Assembly (NCBI GenBank): GCA_002914805.1
Contig: JXTB01000041.1
Location: 572,220 to 636,219 of the forward strand
Direction of reading: 5' to 3'
DNA: 64,000 nucleotides
Source of the DNA: Parasponia andersonii
Lineage: Eukaryota > Streptophyta > Magnoliopsida > Rosales > Cannabaceae
The first letter of the stretch is position 1. Each line of letters starts with the position of its first letter. Positions 46,961 to 57,277 of the stretch are shown here, piece by piece. The notes under the pieces were generated by a model that worked only from the letters and a program-made list of their open reading frames with translations, did not search any database and was not told the origin of the DNA. The position numbers and the translations under genes were made by a program.

Positions 46961-49667
46961 ATGAGGGGTTCATCGGATACAAGGTTCTTGCAAGAACTGA
47001 TTCTGTACGCGGCAAGCGCGGCCTTAAGTTGCTTGGTCTTGTTCGCGGGGCTCCGACAACTCGACCCGAACCGTGAGGCCGCTAAGAAGGCTTTGGAGCA
47101 CAAGAAGGAGATTGCCAAACGATTGGGTCGTCCTCTTATTCATACCAATGCTTATGAGGTACTAATTTGCTTTTTATGGCTTCTGGGTTTTTCGTTTTGG
47201 TGTCGTTTCATGCTGGGTTTTCGTTTAGAAACCTTTTTTTGTGTAAGAATTATTAATGGGTTTGAAGTGTTATTGATTGTTAAATTATTCGACTTTGGTA
47301 AGAGAGTAGCCATGACTTTCCATCTGTTTTGTTGGGCTAGTTTGGTGTGCATCAATATATATTTGCCTCCTAGGGTTTTGAATGTAAAGTTATTGACATT
47401 CGTTAGTCTTGTGGTGGAATGGATTAAATTTAAACATTTTGTTCTAGGTTGGAAACTGGGTTTTCCTTGTCTGAGGAAACGAAGAAAGAAAGAGGAGAGA
47501 AGAAACTGAAAGTTAACCTTTTGAAGTTGTGTATGCAAATGCATTTTGCTTAAGCTAATTAGTTTTCCAAGTAACTATTTGACAGCCGAAATTCGGTTCT
47601 TGTCCCGTCCTCTTTTGGGTTTGTAATTTTAAGCTCTCAATTCATCAAACCAAAACATAAGTACGCAACCCGATATAGTCTACTTCAAGTTGTTTTTTAG
47701 ATTATTGGGTATCCGTACAAATTAACAAGTCCCTGGATTAACATCAGCGATTCTTTCTACCTGAGCGTTAGACCTATTGTTCTCTAGTTTGCTTGTCTTA
47801 GAGAAATGTAATGCCAATCAAGCCACATTGGCAGCTACTTTAACTGATAGAGGTGCTTTTTCAAATACGAAAAAAGTGCTGGAACTGTTCTTTTTCAGAT
47901 AAGATGTTTTATCTTTTATGTATTGGTGTAGTGGTTTTGAGGAAACAATGCTCAAAGATTTGCAGAGTTATTCTGGTGTCTAATTCTTAGTGTTTCTATC
48001 ATTAACAGGATGTTATAGCCTGTGATGTCATAAACCCGGATCACATTGATGTGGAATTTGAATCTATTGGGGGATTAGAAGCAATCAAGCAAGCTTTGTA
48101 TGAACTGGTGATTCTTCCGTTACGGAGGCCTGATCTGTTTTCCCATGGAAAGCTTCTTGGCCCCCAAAAAGGGGTGTTGTTGTATGGACCACCTGGTACT
48201 GGAAAGACCATGCTTGCAAAAGCTATTGCAAAAGAGTCAGGAGCTGTTTTCATCAATGTGAGGATATCAAATCTTATGAGTAAATGGTTTGGTGATGCGC
48301 AAAAACTTGGTAAGTGTCTATCATTTTATACTCCCAATCTTGCATGAGAATGTTCTTTATTTCCTCCCTACAAACATAAAGCAACTATATGAATAGGATT
48401 CGGAATATGAATGATTATTACTTTCAATAAGCCATGATAGTTTCATTAATGAGAAGTCTTATGTCTGTTAGCATTAGCAAGATGATGGACTGGCTCATTG
48501 ATCGTTAGTTTAATTCGTGTTATTTAATTTTAACCAGGACGTTGAAGGGATGTGGAAAACTATCTTCTTCTTCCCCTCCCTTCTTCCCCCAGTGACTTAA
48601 ATTTTGGTTTTGATTGTGAATTCATATGTGGCTTTGCAGTTGCTGCGGTGTTTAGCTTGGCTCATAAACTCCAGCCTGCTATCATCTTCATTGATGAAGT
48701 TGACAGTTTTTTGGGTCAGCGTCGTAATACTGATCATGAAGCATTAACAAACATGAAAACTGAGTTCATGGCTCTGTGGGATGGCTTTACAACAGATCGT
48801 AAGTGTTTTAGCCTTGTTCTTAGAGATCGAGTCATTTATTTGTTTTTCTTTGAAGAAGTTACGTTTAAAAGTATATCCTATGTAGAACTGACATTGTTAA
48901 AGTGGATGCATGTTGTGTCTTTATGTAAATATATTTTATGAAATGTCTATGCTATTTGCTTTAACTGTTGCATTTTGTTCTTACAGAGAATGCTCAAGTT
49001 ATGGTTCTTGCTGCCACCAATCGTCCATCAGAACTTGATGAAGCAATACTCCGACGTCTTCCTCAGGCTTTTGAAATTGGAATACCTGATCGTAGGGAGA
49101 GAGCTGAGATACTCAGGGTGATTTTGAAGGGTGAGAATGTTGAAGACAATATTGACTATGACTATTTAGCTGGCCTGTGTGCAGGCTACACAGGATCTGA
49201 TCTTCTTGAACTTTGCAAGAAAGCAGCATATTTTCCCATCAGAGATCTACTAAATGAAGAGAAAAAAGGAAAACAAACTTTTGTAAGTATATTTTTCTCT
49301 TTATCTTTCTATTTGTCTTTTATCTATTCGACTTTCGTTCACATGTTTTATAAGTATATGCCCTTGGAGTCGACTTGAAACTGGGTAGCACACGCTTTAG
49401 CAGAATGAAATTGTAGAGGCTTTGAATGCCAATAATCTTCATGTCATTTCCTGCATCTTTCTTCAGGTGCCAAGGCCGCTGTCACAGAAAGATTTGGAAA
49501 AGGTTTTGGCCACATCAAGAAAGACCAAGGCTGCTGCAAGTGAATACCCGGGATTAGGGAATGGGGATACAGGTGATTATCCAGTTCAAGCTGCAATAAA
49601 TGAGCTGTCCAAGATTGTGGCTTCCCATGTCTTGAACCTCCAACAACCAGATACCCAAGATCCATAA
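46961..49667 (+). CDS. MSP1: Msp1/ATAD1-type AAA ATPase of the mitochondrial outer membrane, 5 exons
   Basis: Msp1/ATAD1 proteins extract mislocalised tail-anchored proteins from the mitochondrial outer (and peroxisomal) membrane. Exons 46961-47158, 48009-48309, 48640-48798, 48987-49282 and 49467-49667 give 384 residues in frame, close to the family norm. Residues 11-30 form an N-terminal membrane anchor. A linker with DPNREAAKKALEHKK precedes the AAA core: Walker A GPPGTGKT near 126-133, aromatic pore-loop-like KWFGDAQK, Walker B IIFIDE near 181-186, sensor-1 AATNRP, arginine fingers ILRRLP, and an LCAGYTGSDL helix. All catalytic residues are present. The ATG choice is supported by the membrane anchor that follows. 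By gene order it corresponds to AT5G53540. Confidence 0.93.
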
Positions 49668-51957
49668 AATTCCAAATCTCCACCATGACTGCGGCCTCTT
49701 TGGTGATGGGTGACTTGTTTTGACATTCATTATGGTTATGTATGTAACAGTAGTAACTTGATTAGTTAGCCATCTTCTTTCAGACTTGCTACACACCTAT
49801 AGCATCTATTCTATTCTGTTATATATGTAAACTGTATTTCTTTGTTTTGGAAAATTTATTCAAAATTTTACTAGTTTGGCTAATTTGCATCTCCTTGGTT
49901 AAATAGTTCTCTTTCTTGCCCTTTTCTCGAATCTGGTTTATTTTCGGTATTAGTGGGTTCCGCAGGGATTTTGTGAGTTCAAATCACATGGTCAGCAATT
50001 CTCTGAGCCCTCGGTCGCCAATGATTAAGAACATCTAAGAAATAGCTGGCATAGGACTCTCTTTGATTGAGGCTTTTTAAGTGCTGGGGGAGTGAGTCAA
50101 AGCTGGCCAATAAAGTTAGGCTTAGTTATGGCCCCATTAAGTTGCAAGCTTTCGACCCAGTACTTCTACTATATAGCAGGACCACATGCTCAATTTCTCG
50201 TTCTTTTACCATCAAAGAACGATTTTGAGGAAGACGACGGATAAAAGTGGAGAAGATAGAAAGTTACGAGATTTGAAAGTTGAAAGCACAATGATGTTGA
50301 AACACGTTTGATGTCTATTCACCAGAAAAAAAAAAAAAATAAAAAAAATTAAGAAATAAAATATTAAATTGTCTATTGTAAATTGGCGATAACTACCACT
50401 TCCGGGCTCCGGCTCCAGTTGCTTTGATTGGTTTATTTATTTATTTGTTACTTTTTTTCGAGCAGACGACAATGAGGGATAAATATCCACATAAGACATC
50501 TTGAACAAGGAGCATGAATTTTTATGAACATAGTAACCACTATGCTTTTAAGGTGGGCATCCTAGTTAAAAAAAAAATGTGTCATTGAACTTCCAAGGAA
50601 TCTTTGTAATCTTTTATGCCACTCAACCATCAAATCAAAATGATATTTGTACCTATCATAAAACATTTGTGGATGTAGTTTGTCTTATCAATCAGTTGCC
50701 TTCTTCTCTAATTTAACCTCAGACACAAATCTAATCCATGGCATCGTATGAATGGTTCATTTTCAGGGCTCTATATTAGTCTGATTGTAATGTAAAAACT
50801 TTGTGGTAAAAAGTAAATGAACAGAAAAATTAAAAATGTAGCAATATTAGTCGCAGGTGTGTCTATGGAAACCTTATATTATAAACAATTAGATAATATG
50901 GCACCGGGGGAAACTTGAAAAGGCTACTTTACTTGTTCAAAGTCAGCAGCTTCACGTAGAGGAATAAAAACTAATATAGATTTCAACGTGAAGTTATTAT
51001 TGAACTCTTTACTCTGTTTTTATCACTTACATTTATTTTTTTTTCCCTTTCAATTTTGTCGCTTTCACATATTGCGTTGTGCTTTTTTGATAAGTTGGGA
51101 GACTAATACGAGATTTCTTTTTTTGAAGGGTACTATACGAGATTCCAGTTACAAAGAAAGAAGCCTTTTATATCGACCATTTGATTCGCATAATTAAAAC
51201 TCCTTTCAATAGATTCCACTTCTAAACTCAATAAAGGCTGCATAACAGCGTCTGCTGAAATTTGGTGACGGTTAGGCTAGTATCAAACGAAAGAAAAATG
51301 ATAACAATAAAAAATGAAAAGTGAAAATTTTGGATTAGCAAATATAATAAAAAAAAAATATTCCAAGATAAGTAAAAATTATCTTAGACAATTCTCACTA
51401 TTGGTCCCCAGAAGAGGGTCTCATTCAACATCCACATTCCACCATTCTCTAACTAATTAATAAATCAAAATTTGTATAACATATTCAAAAGCATGTGATC
51501 ATTGCCCGGACAATTCAAAACGTAAAGGAATACAAAACTAATAAGAAATTGGCACAAATTAAGCACTTGATGATGACAAATAATTCACACAAATCCAGCG
51601 CCGCGTGTCCAAAATCAAAGCCAATATACTTAAATAGTCAATACCATTGAACAAAGATGCCCACATGTAACATATTATAACGTTGTTTATTTTCACTTAT
51701 CTACAAAAGTAATATAAATGCATATAGCCCCATTCAATAATCTATGTGACTAATTCCTAACAATGGTTTTCATAGTCCATGGTCATACATTCACAGCCAA
51801 AACATACCCAAACCAGCCTCCAATTTTTTCTTCCCTTACCTTCTCTCTGGTCTCTTTCCACAGAAACTCGTTTATTTGACCCATTAAATATGCCGGCTTA
51901 AGGAGCCATCCCCAAAGTCACATCTCCCAAAAAAAAAAAAACACCAACCACCTTAAA
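49668..51957. other. Intergenic DNA between MSP1-like and BCS1-like genes
   Basis: The first 200 bases are probably the MSP1-like 3' untranslated region. The rest is AT-rich without a recognisable gene; a short T-rich frame at 50988-51197 has no family resemblance. The last few hundred bases should hold the BCS1-like promoter. Confidence 0.45.
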
Positions 51958-52107
51958 TTGACCCCCATTTCTCATTACTTCTCTTGCTCCCAATATTTGG
52001 TGACACCCCATTATATCAAACTCCTCAATGAATCCCAACACCAAAATCTAGACCCCAGAAGTTTTCATTTTTTGAATTCTAGTTTGGTCCATAGAGTTAG
52101 CCCCATC

Positions 52108-53586
52108 ATGGGTTTGGCTACTTTGGTCATTTACTTGTTCATGTTCATGGCTCTGCTTTTGGTTCTTAGATTCTTATCCAAGACCTCTCTGGTTTTGATT
52201 CTGGTTCGGACGTGGCAATCATTCATGGACCGGTTTCACGTGTACCAACTGTACAAAGTGCCACAGTACAATGACCATTTTCAAGAGAACCAACTCTACC
52301 GCCAGGTCTCCACGTACCTGAATTCGCTCCCTTCCGTGGAAGACTCCGACTCCACGAACCTCTTCTCCGGTTCCAAATCAAACGACATCTTCTTCCACCT
52401 CGACGCCAGCCAATCGGTACGCGACACGTTCCTCAGCGCCAGGGTCTGCTGGACCAATCAGAGGTCGGAACCGGACGGGATCAGGTCGTTCGTGCTGAGA
52501 ATCAAGCGGAGCGACAAGAAGAGAGTGTTCCGCCAGTACTTCCAGCACATTTTGTCAGTCTCCGACGAGATTGAGCAGAGGAAGAAGGAGATTAAGCTTC
52601 ACCTCAATCTCAGCCGTTCGATGAGCGGCGCCGAACGGTGGAGATCGATCCCGTTCAACCACCCGGCCAATTTCGAGACCGTCGTCGTCGACGCGGACCT
52701 GAAAACGAAGATCAAATCCGATTTGGAGCTCTTCATCAAGTCCAAACAGTACTACCACAGACTCGGCCGCGTCTGGAAACGGAGCTACCTGCTCTACGGA
52801 CCCTCCGGCACCGGGAAGACGAGCTTCGTCGCCGCCATGGCCAGGTTCCTCGGCTACGACGTCTACGACATCGACATCACCAGAGTCTCCGACGACTCCG
52901 ACCTGAAGACGCTCCTTCTCCAGACGACGCCGAAATCGATGATCGTCGTCGAAGGCCTCGACCGCTTCTTGGCCGGAAAATCCGCCGCCTCCGCTGCCGA
53001 CGGTGGCGTGAGCTTATCGGGCCTGTTGAACTTCATGGACGGGATCATCTCCTGCTGCGGAGAGGAACGAGTGTTGGTATTCACAATGAACGGCAAGGAT
53101 CAGATGGATCCGACGGTGATGAGGCCGGGACGAATCGACGTACACATCCATTTCCCTCTCTGCGATTTCTCGGCCTTCAAGGGTTTGGCCAGCAGCTACC
53201 TAGGGTTGAAGGAGCACAAGCTTTTCCCCCAAGTCGAGGAGATTTTCCAGACCGGAGCGAGCCTGAGCCCGGCCGAGATTGGGGAGCTGATGATCTCGAA
53301 CCGGACGTCACCGAGCCGGGCTCTGAAATCGGTTATCTCGGCTTTGCAGAGTAGTGGGAGTAAAACGATGGCGCCGCAGGGGTTGAGTAGTAGCGGTTCG
53401 GGCCGGTCCGGGGACGAGTCGGGTGAACCGGGCTCGGTGTTTTGCCGGGAGAGTATTCATACGGTTCGGGAGTTTAGGAAGCTATATGGGCTTTTGAGAT
53501 TGGGGAGTAGGAGGAAAGAGGAGCCCATAGTGGATTTGGGCTCGGCCGATAATAGTAATAAAGAAGGCTCACGTCACGAAGGGTAG
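52108..53586 (+). CDS. BCS1-like AAA ATPase (plant AATP1/At2g46620-like), intronless
   Basis: Single exon of 492 residues from the ATG at 52108. The frame is open back to 51958, but that stretch is leader-like and lacks conservation features, whereas residues 2-30 after 52108 are the membrane segment typical of the family. An AAA-associated N-domain (about 35-200) is followed by the core: Walker A GPSGTGKT near 231-238; a Walker B region reading MIVVEGLDRF near 277-286, where relatives have Glu-Asp; sensor 1 as FTMNGKD; and MDPTVMRPGRID. The C-terminus (after about 410) is Ser/Gly-rich and disordered. Family members sit in ER or mitochondrial membranes and their substrates are largely unknown. 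GC-rich at third codon positions, unlike its surroundings. Confidence 0.9.
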   Translation: MGLATLVIYLFMFMALLLVLRFLSKTSLVLILVRTWQSFMDRFHVYQLYKVPQYNDHFQENQLYRQVSTYLNSLPSVEDSDSTNLFSGSKSNDIFFHLDASQSVRDTFLSARVCWTNQRSEPDGIRSFVLRIKRSDKKRVFRQYFQHILSVSDEIEQRKKEIKLHLNLSRSMSGAERWRSIPFNHPANFETVVVDADLKTKIKSDLELFIKSKQYYHRLGRVWKRSYLLYGPSGTGKTSFVAAMARFLGYDVYDIDITRVSDDSDLKTLLLQTTPKSMIVVEGLDRFLAGKSAASAADGGVSLSGLLNFMDGIISCCGEERVLVFTMNGKDQMDPTVMRPGRIDVHIHFPLCDFSAFKGLASSYLGLKEHKLFPQVEEIFQTGASLSPAEIGELMISNRTSPSRALKSVISALQSSGSKTMAPQGLSSSGSGRSGDESGEPGSVFCRESIHTVREFRKLYGLLRLGSRRKEEPIVDLGSADNSNKEGSRHEG

Positions 53587-53589
53587 AAA

Positions 53590-54060
53590 TGATGTGAAAT
53601 ATGGGATTTGAGAAAATTGGGTAAAATTCTTTTTTGCATATGGGGGCTCCGGAATTTGGAACTTTTTCTTTACCCTTGATGTTACAAAACACAGAGTTCT
53701 TTTGTAATTATTTTTTGTTAAAAAAAGATAAATTAGAAAGGTTGACTTTTAATCAAGTTATTTTAAATAATTATTTGCTTTACAGTGTAAAATAAGTTGC
53801 ATTAAGCTCATGACCTATGATTGTTAGTAACTGTTGCGCTTTTTTTTTTTTTTTTTTTTTTTAATTCTGTTCACTTGCAATTGCTCCACGTGAAGTAATA
53901 ATGTGTTTTTACATAAAAACAAAATGTGTCAATCTATATTTTTAATGTATCAAAGAATTGCATCTACCTTAACTATTTAAATTTCAAAATGGGTCCGAAG
54001 CCTTGTATTTATTACGGAAAGGCACCAAAGCCGAAGGGCGGTGCAGCGGTTCCCAAATCC
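53590..54060. other. 3' flank of the BCS1-like gene
   Basis: Likely 3' untranslated region, then AT-rich spacer with a T run near 53840-53862. No gene seen. Confidence 0.45.
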
Positions 54061-54063
54061 CAG

Positions 54064-54321
54064 AAGATTAACATGGTTATCATCTGATTTTTTGTCGTTT
54101 TAAAAAAATCTAAAAAAAGGTAATGTATAGTATCTTCTTTTTATTATTTATTTATTTAATTTTAAGATCTAATAAAACAAACATAAGAAATCACAATATT
54201 GAAGATTGAAGATTAACATGGTTATCATCAGATTTTTTGTCGTTTTAAAAAAATCTAAAAAAAGGTAATGTATAGTATCTTCTTTTTATTATTTATTTAT
54301 TTAATTTTAAGATCTAATAAA
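54064..54321. repeat. Near-perfect direct duplication, offset 146 bp
   Basis: About 113 bases beginning AAGATTAACATGGTTATCAT at 54064 recur at 54210 with essentially one substitution, and both end in GATCTAATAAA. The high identity points to a recent event. Confidence 0.9.
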
Positions 54322-54340
54322 GTTGTTAGCGTAATAATTC

Positions 54341-54757
54341 AGATTAATAAAAATGCTGAAGATGGTAATATAATTGTCTAATATCCATAATAATTGTGTT
54401 TGGTTGCACACATTATTCTTGTCTATTGTTCCTTAGATGTTAAATAACTGTATTTGGTTTCGTATAAGAATGTACTTAAATTAAAAATTAAATTACTTAT
54501 AAAATAATAAAATTTATTAATATAAAATAAAATAATTTGCTATGATTCTTAGGATGTCATAGTTTTGTTTGTTTCATTTTTTAAAGTTAGTTTTAGATAG
54601 GAGGTCATTTAAAATCCACATGTTTTGGTAATTTTAAGATAATCTCACTTAAAAAAATTTGATTCTTATTATACTGTGTGTTAAAATAGTATCAAATATA
54701 AAGATATATTGAAATACTCATTCTCATCTAAAGATTACCTTATACCAAACGGCCCCT
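54341..54757 (-). repeat. MITE-like repeat, uninterrupted copy
   Basis: Inverted homologue of the repeat split by the Gypsy element (30725-30763 plus 40979-41395). On the minus strand it begins GGGGCCGTTTGGTATAAG and runs uninterrupted through GAATGAGTATTTC, the position where the Gypsy element sits in the other copy. Confidence 0.78.
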
Positions 54758-54759
54758 TG

Positions 54760-56560
54760 AGGATTACAAGAAGAATCAATATAAACAACCGTCATACAAT
54801 CCAAGTGCATCCTACTATAACGTGGGTTTTAATTACTACAAGCTCTAAAGACATAGCAAATATAACCATAACAACCCTCCCTACTCGAAAATCATAATCA
54901 TATAATATTGTGTATGTATATCTCGGTTAAAAGACTTAACCGACAACCAAGTCTCTAGTAGTTAAGGTAAGATTTTAGAAATCAAATTAATTGAATGAGA
55001 ATTTATGTAAATGTGTCACGAGCAATAATTCCAAATCGACTTGGTGAATATATTGTTGGAAGGACAGTTTCTACAAAATAGTGAGTTCGCGTACTCTCAT
55101 TCCCATTAGAGTTGGTTTTGTGTATTTTCATTATTCAAAATAATGTCTCCAAGATTCTAACAATCGACTTTTTATTTATTTGAGAATCTTTTCAAGCTCT
55201 GGTAGCCACCACACCAATATTGATGTATTTAATAAAATAATGTAATAAGCGTAATTAACCCCAAAACATAATACGTAACTCATCAACAATATAACCAAAA
55301 TGATAAATAATATCTACATGAATTTGAGATATGTCAATATAATTAATTAAAAAATTCATTCATGAGCTTTTCCTCCTTAAATTTGCAATCGTCATATTTT
55401 CTTTATTAAGCATGTAAAATCAACAAAATCCAAGGCTTGCAAGAGGACTTTTGAGCTCCACCCATTCTCTCCTTCTCACTACGCATACCACATTAGACAT
55501 CAAGTGTCTATGTACACAAAATATGGTCAAATTGATAGTCACCCGTAGTTAATACATAATTACATAATTATCTATAAGATGCTTAATTATGATATTATAG
55601 TTAGTTGCTAATGATTACACTAGTTTATACATAAGATATTCTAGCATATATATGAGAATTGATAAAATCAATTCACAAGCAACTTCCAAATATCATAGTT
55701 GTTGTAGTGGCAATTTGTTTTGAAAGAGCTTCCAATGGAGTACAAGTTTATTAGCTGAAAAATTTCAAAAAAAAAAAAAAGGTTATTTTGAGATTGAATG
55801 AATTTCTTTTCCAATTTTGACAACCTTCTAAATAATAATTCCAATTTTATTTATTTATATGACAAAAAGCTTTACTACTAAAAGGTTATAGTTTTACACC
55901 TAAGGTGGTTGAAATGTCAAATTATTCAATCTTAAGACATTTTCATATGTAAGGAGGGTAAAGTCCAAAGTCTTAAGTGAAAAAAAGTATCTAAAATTTG
56001 CGACCCAACGTCATTTTTGCGTACCCAACCAAATAGTTTTAGGAAATAATTCACTATTGAGATTTCATCTGCCCCTTTTATTACCAAAAAAAAAGGTTAT
56101 AGTTTAACTTTTTTCCATTATTGTTTAAGTAATGTATTAGCTATTTCAAACAAACTCGCATTTACCTGCGATACATATTTTTTGTTTATATTTACAATAT
56201 TTTTTGTAACATATAACGATCACAAGCAAAATAATAATATATACTGCACCGAAATATTCATAAGCTTTAAGGGAATTTTAAATTATTTCATCGGCTCTTA
56301 ATTACTATTTTTATTTCAGTGGAAATGTCTTCAATTTACTACAATTATTAGTGAGTAAACCTTTTTAATTTTTTGAGACTTATGGTTAAGAGTGAGTAAT
56401 GAATGTTTCATTTCCATAATAAATTTGATACGTTACAAACATCATACATGTCATCATACACCCGCCGTATAAATAAATACTTTCCAAATGAACAAGGGAG
56501 CCAATCACGAAGCGACTCTGGAAAAAAAAAAAGAAAAAAAAGAAAAAAGAAAGCGGAAAA
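54760..56560. other. AT-rich intergenic DNA
   Basis: No gene or RNA recognised on either strand; scattered A/T runs only. Confidence 0.45.
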
Positions 56561-56570
56561 GGCTTCGTAT

Positions 56571-56587
56571 CACGTGCAATGCACGTG
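56571..56587. promoter_or_regulatory. Paired G-box upstream of VPS26
   Basis: Two CACGTG palindromes at 56571-56576 and 56582-56587, inside a direct repeat CACGTGCAATG 11 bases apart, about 120 bases before the presumed transcription start. G-boxes bind plant bZIP and bHLH factors. A telo-box-like TAGGGTTTT follows near 56737. Confidence 0.45.
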
Positions 56588-56817
56588 CAATGAGTTTGCC
56601 GAGTTAGCGTTTGAGGACTCCGGAGCGACCAGTCTTCGTCCTCATTCCCCAACCTGCCAAATGCACGGATCCATCGTTGAGAGCATCCTTTGATTAATCA
56701 AATTTCTCTGTATTTTACCCCCAATTCCCCACTCTAGGGTTTTCTCCCCGAAAAGACCTCTTTCACTTCGCAGTGGAGCTTTTTCTCACCAACCTCATCG
56801 TGATCAAGCCTCCTAAG

Positions 56818-57227
56818 GTACATCAATTTCGCAGTCCCAAACTTCAAATTCGAATTATTTGATCGTCATATTTTGCATTATTATTATTATTATTATTATT
56901 TTTTTTGTGTTTGGCATTTTATCCATTTCTTTTTTTATCTCAATTATTTACGGATTTTATAATACCTGAACGATTGTTCTTGCCTGTTGTTCATTTTGAA
57001 TATGATGGGGTATATTTAGTGGATGTGGGAATTTTTGCACGTATAAGGGTTCTAGGGTTTCCGAAGTTATAAGCTTGAGTTTTGAGTTATTGCCTATTGG
57101 TATATTTCTGTTAAATGGAGTTTTAGATGTATGTGTTTGGCTTTAGCAAATTATGTTTTGAAATTGAATGTGGTCGATGAGTGCATTTTGGACTTAAATT
57201 TGTTCTTATTTTTATTATTTATTGCAG
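56818..57227 (+). other. VPS26: 5'-UTR intron of VPS26
   Basis: AAG/GTACAT donor at 56818 and TATTGCAG acceptor ending at 57227 define a 410-base intron in the leader, T-rich as plant introns are. The first coding exon follows. Confidence 0.6.
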
Positions 57228-57277
57228 GTTTGTTGAGTAAGGGAGCTTGTGGGAGCTGGGTTTTGATTAGAAGCAAC

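Noticed and set aside
51958-52107. 50-codon upstream extension of the BCS1-like frame
   Set aside because: No conserved features, and the family begins with the membrane segment that follows the ATG at 52108.
52638-53354. 238-codon frame rich in Arg/Asp
   Set aside because: Out-of-frame shadow of the GC-rich BCS1-like gene.
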